Positions 61,881 through 64,000 of a DNA stretch of 64,000 nt are shown piece after piece (the stretch's first letter is position 1; each line of letters opens with the position of its first letter). The DNA lies in contig NC_087066.1 of NCBI RefSeq assembly GCF_963678635.1, positions 59,414,312 through 59,478,311 on the forward strand. The letters run 5' to 3'. Position numbers and translations under genes: made by a program. This DNA comes from Symsagittifera roscoffensis (lineage: Eukaryota > Xenacoelomorpha > Acoela > Convolutidae). Below the pieces are notes generated by a model. That model searched no databases, was not told the DNA's origin, and saw only the letters and a list, made by a program, of their open reading frames with translations.

Positions 61881-62300
61881 GCACGAAATTAAAGTCGAAC
61901 ACTTCAAGACGCTTTGTTCGCAGTAGTGTTAATTAGCACCTCCATGTCTTCCATCAAGTTAATTTTCAGCGACTTCAGTTTTGCTATTTTTACTTTCAGT
62001 AGTTTAGCGACAGAACTTTCCCTTTGTCAGCATTTGTGAGCTTAGTTGTTTGGGTGGTGTAAATTAAAAGTTAAACCAGTTTATATATAACATCAGAACT
62101 GTATAAAATATTGGCTAGCGAAATCTCGAGGGTTTGCACTGGCAAAAAAATGCACAACAGTATTAAAAAACGATTTTATTATTTCTTATATTTTCTTTTG
62201 TTTTTTTGCTCACGATTTTCAGGTTCGCTTTTGGGTTTCTCGTATATTTTAACCAATTTTCCAACTCTTATTTTCCAAAGCTCAAAAGTTTTTGATTAGC

Positions 62301-62609
62301 TTTTCAAATAAATTTTATGAGGTGAAAAAATAACTTTTTTAAATGATGTAGTTAAATTTCAATTCGAAAATTAAAGTAATCGGATTAAAACTTGTACTTG
62401 TTTTTTTATGACGCAAAATGGCTTGGTTGGAGATCTACTTTCATTGGATGGTCTTAGTTTTTTATTTCAAAAACAATAGTTGCCATGTGTTACCTCTAGA
62501 CTCTCAAAAAGGCAAAGTTTTTTATGTTACTGTCTAAATTCACTTTGTTCCAAAATATTAGCGTTTTCTGTTGTTGAAACTTTATGAAGATATCTAATTG
62601 GACGAGAGA
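62301..62609. other. Upstream flank of the second innexin-like exon
   Basis: No repeat or gene recognised. It may contain the promoter and 5' UTR of the exon that starts at 62610. Confidence 0.35.
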
Positions 62610-62709
62610 ATGCTGAAGGATGTGGTTGAGTTAGTGAGGCGCCTAAACACTGCATTTATTGGAGACTGGGCTGACTATTTGAACTACTTTCTATGCTTCC
62701 GTTTTTTCT
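62610..62709 (+). CDS. Innexin-like first coding exon, paralogue (candidate host gene, partial)
   Basis: ATG at 62610, 33 codons plus one base, then a GTGAGT donor at 62710. Encodes GDWADYLNYFLCFRFF at its end. Same length, phase, donor hexamer and core motif as 7563-7662. Upstream and downstream sequences are not alike, so the resemblance is confined to coding sequence, as expected for diverged paralogues under selection. The following exon is outside the window or not recognised. Confidence 0.4.
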
Positions 62710-63015
62710 GTGAGTTCTCTGAGTTACTAACCATAGAAAAAAATTGCTCCACAACACTTATTAAATGATTTTTAAATTTATTCTCTGCGTAATCAAAAAC
62801 ACTCCTAGTACAGTTTGATCGATATTGAAAGATTTATCATATGAAATTTGTTTGGCATCAATTTCGAAATTTTTGCACTTTTTGAACATCCCTCCAGTTC
62901 AGAAAACACTCGATTAGTCCCGGAAAACAACAAATAAAATGTTGAATAGAATTTAATGACTGCTGGATTTAGAAAACACAAAACAACTAAAAAAACGCAT
63001 ATATTTTTAAAGAAA

Positions 63016-63534
63016 TTTTCCGACGTTCGAAGAAAGTGCGAAATATTTGAGCTTGGGGTGGTTTTTATTATTCGGTCAACTTTCGACCTTTAACTAAGCG
63101 TTTTTAAAACACCGCCTGAAAGATATAGTTAACCTGGGCTCAATTTAAAAAAAAACATTTTTGATCATTCTTTTCTTAGAGTAACGGGGGTTTCAAACTT
63201 GCTAATTTTGCCAATTTGGAAAATTTAACCTGCAATATTTTGCGTTTTATAACACGCGTAAGCAACCGATTAACACGTTCCAGGTCGTTTAAAGGCGGAT
63301 TAAAGGCAAGTCGTTTGGTCTTTATTAGGATACGAAACGCTAAAATACACCCCTTCATATTTTAAAATAGCGTGTGGTGGAAAGAATTGAAGAAAAAAAA
63401 CATGGCAAAAAATTCCCTTCTTCTTTGTCTTCTTTTTTTCAATTATTTCATTTTTTTAACCTAAAAACTTTGTAATTGGTATTAAATCACGGATGAAACA
63501 TTTCCAGATTGGCCCTGATATACGAACTGTCGTG
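63016..63534. mobile_element. Helentron/HINE-like element, copy 3 (diverged)
   Basis: Collinear with copies 1 and 2 but strongly diverged: TTCGAAGAAAGTGCGAAATATTTG at the start, the AACGGGGGTTTCAAA and GTTATAACACGCGTAAGC-type landmarks in the middle, and GGCCCTGATATACGAACTG at the end. The terminal hairpin is degraded. No coding capacity. Confidence 0.55.
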
Positions 63535-64000
63535 TTTGATTCTATTGACATATTTTCCGTCAAATTAACAACCAAAAACAAGTAAAAGTTGGATATTTTC
63601 ACTCAATGACAAATAGATCAGCAGATTTAAAATGAACGATTTGAGCTTCATAAGTTTTGTTTTCTAGGTTTACCTTATTCGCAAATTTTTGATTTTTATT
63701 TTAAACTCAGTTAACGCCGACATACATAGTCAGATAATATTTAAATCCAGGCAGTTCCGCACGCGACGACGTTTTGAATTTTAAGATTTTTTTGATACAA
63801 GACGAAAGTTATACGTTTTTTTATTCCTTGTTTTAAACTGCCGTAATGATGCAAAAAGTTAATATATTTGAAAAAATGGGCGAAGTTTTTATCTCTAAAG
63901 CATAAAAACTCAACTATAGTGACAACCAAATTTTCGGTTGTCAGCAAAGAATGTGATATCCAAAAATTTGTCGATTAGTAATCAGAATATAATCTAAAGA
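63535..64000. other. Unassigned sequence to window end
   Basis: AT-rich, no gene or repeat recognised. Confidence 0.4.

Larger units (their letters stand above)
57083..62300. repeat. Tandem segmental duplication, 2.6 kb units
   Basis: Unit A 57083-59699 and unit B 59700-62300 (offset 2617 bp). The left breakpoint is within the transposase ORF and the right end lies after the minisatellite, so unit B begins with a truncated transposase. Units differ by scattered substitutions and small indels inside the minisatellite. Confidence 0.92.

Overview
This window is eukaryotic and almost certainly from an invertebrate metazoan. It is AT-rich, its few host-like coding segments are short and end in consensus splice donors, and nearly everything recognisable is animal-type transposable-element sequence: Ty3/gypsy, BEL/Pao-like, a CR1/L2/Jockey-type LINE, Polinton/Maverick, Tc1/mariner and Helitron-like. 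I see no rRNA, no confident tRNA, no CRISPR array and no intact ordinary host gene. The best host candidates are two 100-nt first exons (7563-7662 and 62610-62709). Both encode 33 residues in the same phase with a GDWxDxxNY core that resembles an innexin N-terminus.

Layout. 1-4500: a decayed Ty3/gypsy element on the minus strand, cut by the window edge inside integrase. 4500-11500: old intergenic sequence with fold-backs, a BEL/Pao-like scrap and, at 8558-8868, a diverged scrap of the large retroelement found further on. 11575-35250: a decayed LINE (ORF1, endonuclease, RT), split by two copies of a ~0.5 kb Helentron-like non-autonomous element and by an 18.9 kb LTR retroelement (13917-32775) with near-identical 411-bp LTRs and an AATG target duplication. 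That element carries a basic leader ORF, gag, protease, RT, RNase H and integrase, a small membrane ORF, a long ORF lacking early ATGs, a multi-part envelope-like glycoprotein and two more 3' reading frames. 36030-36449: a scrap resembling a hAT/ZMYM transposase.

36477-55483: a complete but decayed Polinton (Maverick) of about 19 kb. It has ~210-bp terminal inverted repeats and imperfect 6-bp flanks (TACATA/TAGATA). Protein-primed DNA polymerase B lies on the minus strand. On the plus strand are accessory genes, a DnaQ/RNase-H-like ORF, a membrane protein, the packaging ATPase, a conserved Polinton protein, integrase, the penton-like minor capsid protein, a basic core protein, an intact major capsid protein, a small membrane protein with a putative 66-bp intron, and an adenain-type protease. 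The last two genes sit in a recent 1.5 kb tandem duplication.

55484-64000: a fold-back element with a (TA)n core, a (TATG)n microsatellite, a DD41D-type mariner-like element with 25-bp inverted repeats, a 2.6 kb tandem duplication that copies part of its transposase plus a degenerate ~30-bp minisatellite, the second innexin-like exon and a third diverged Helentron-like copy.

The genes within each element fit together as replication and packaging modules: reverse transcription, integration and budding for the LTR element, and protein-primed DNA replication, capsid assembly, maturation and integration for the Polinton. Both carry stops and frameshifts, so neither copy looks fully functional. 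All assignments come from reading motifs by eye; no database search was run.
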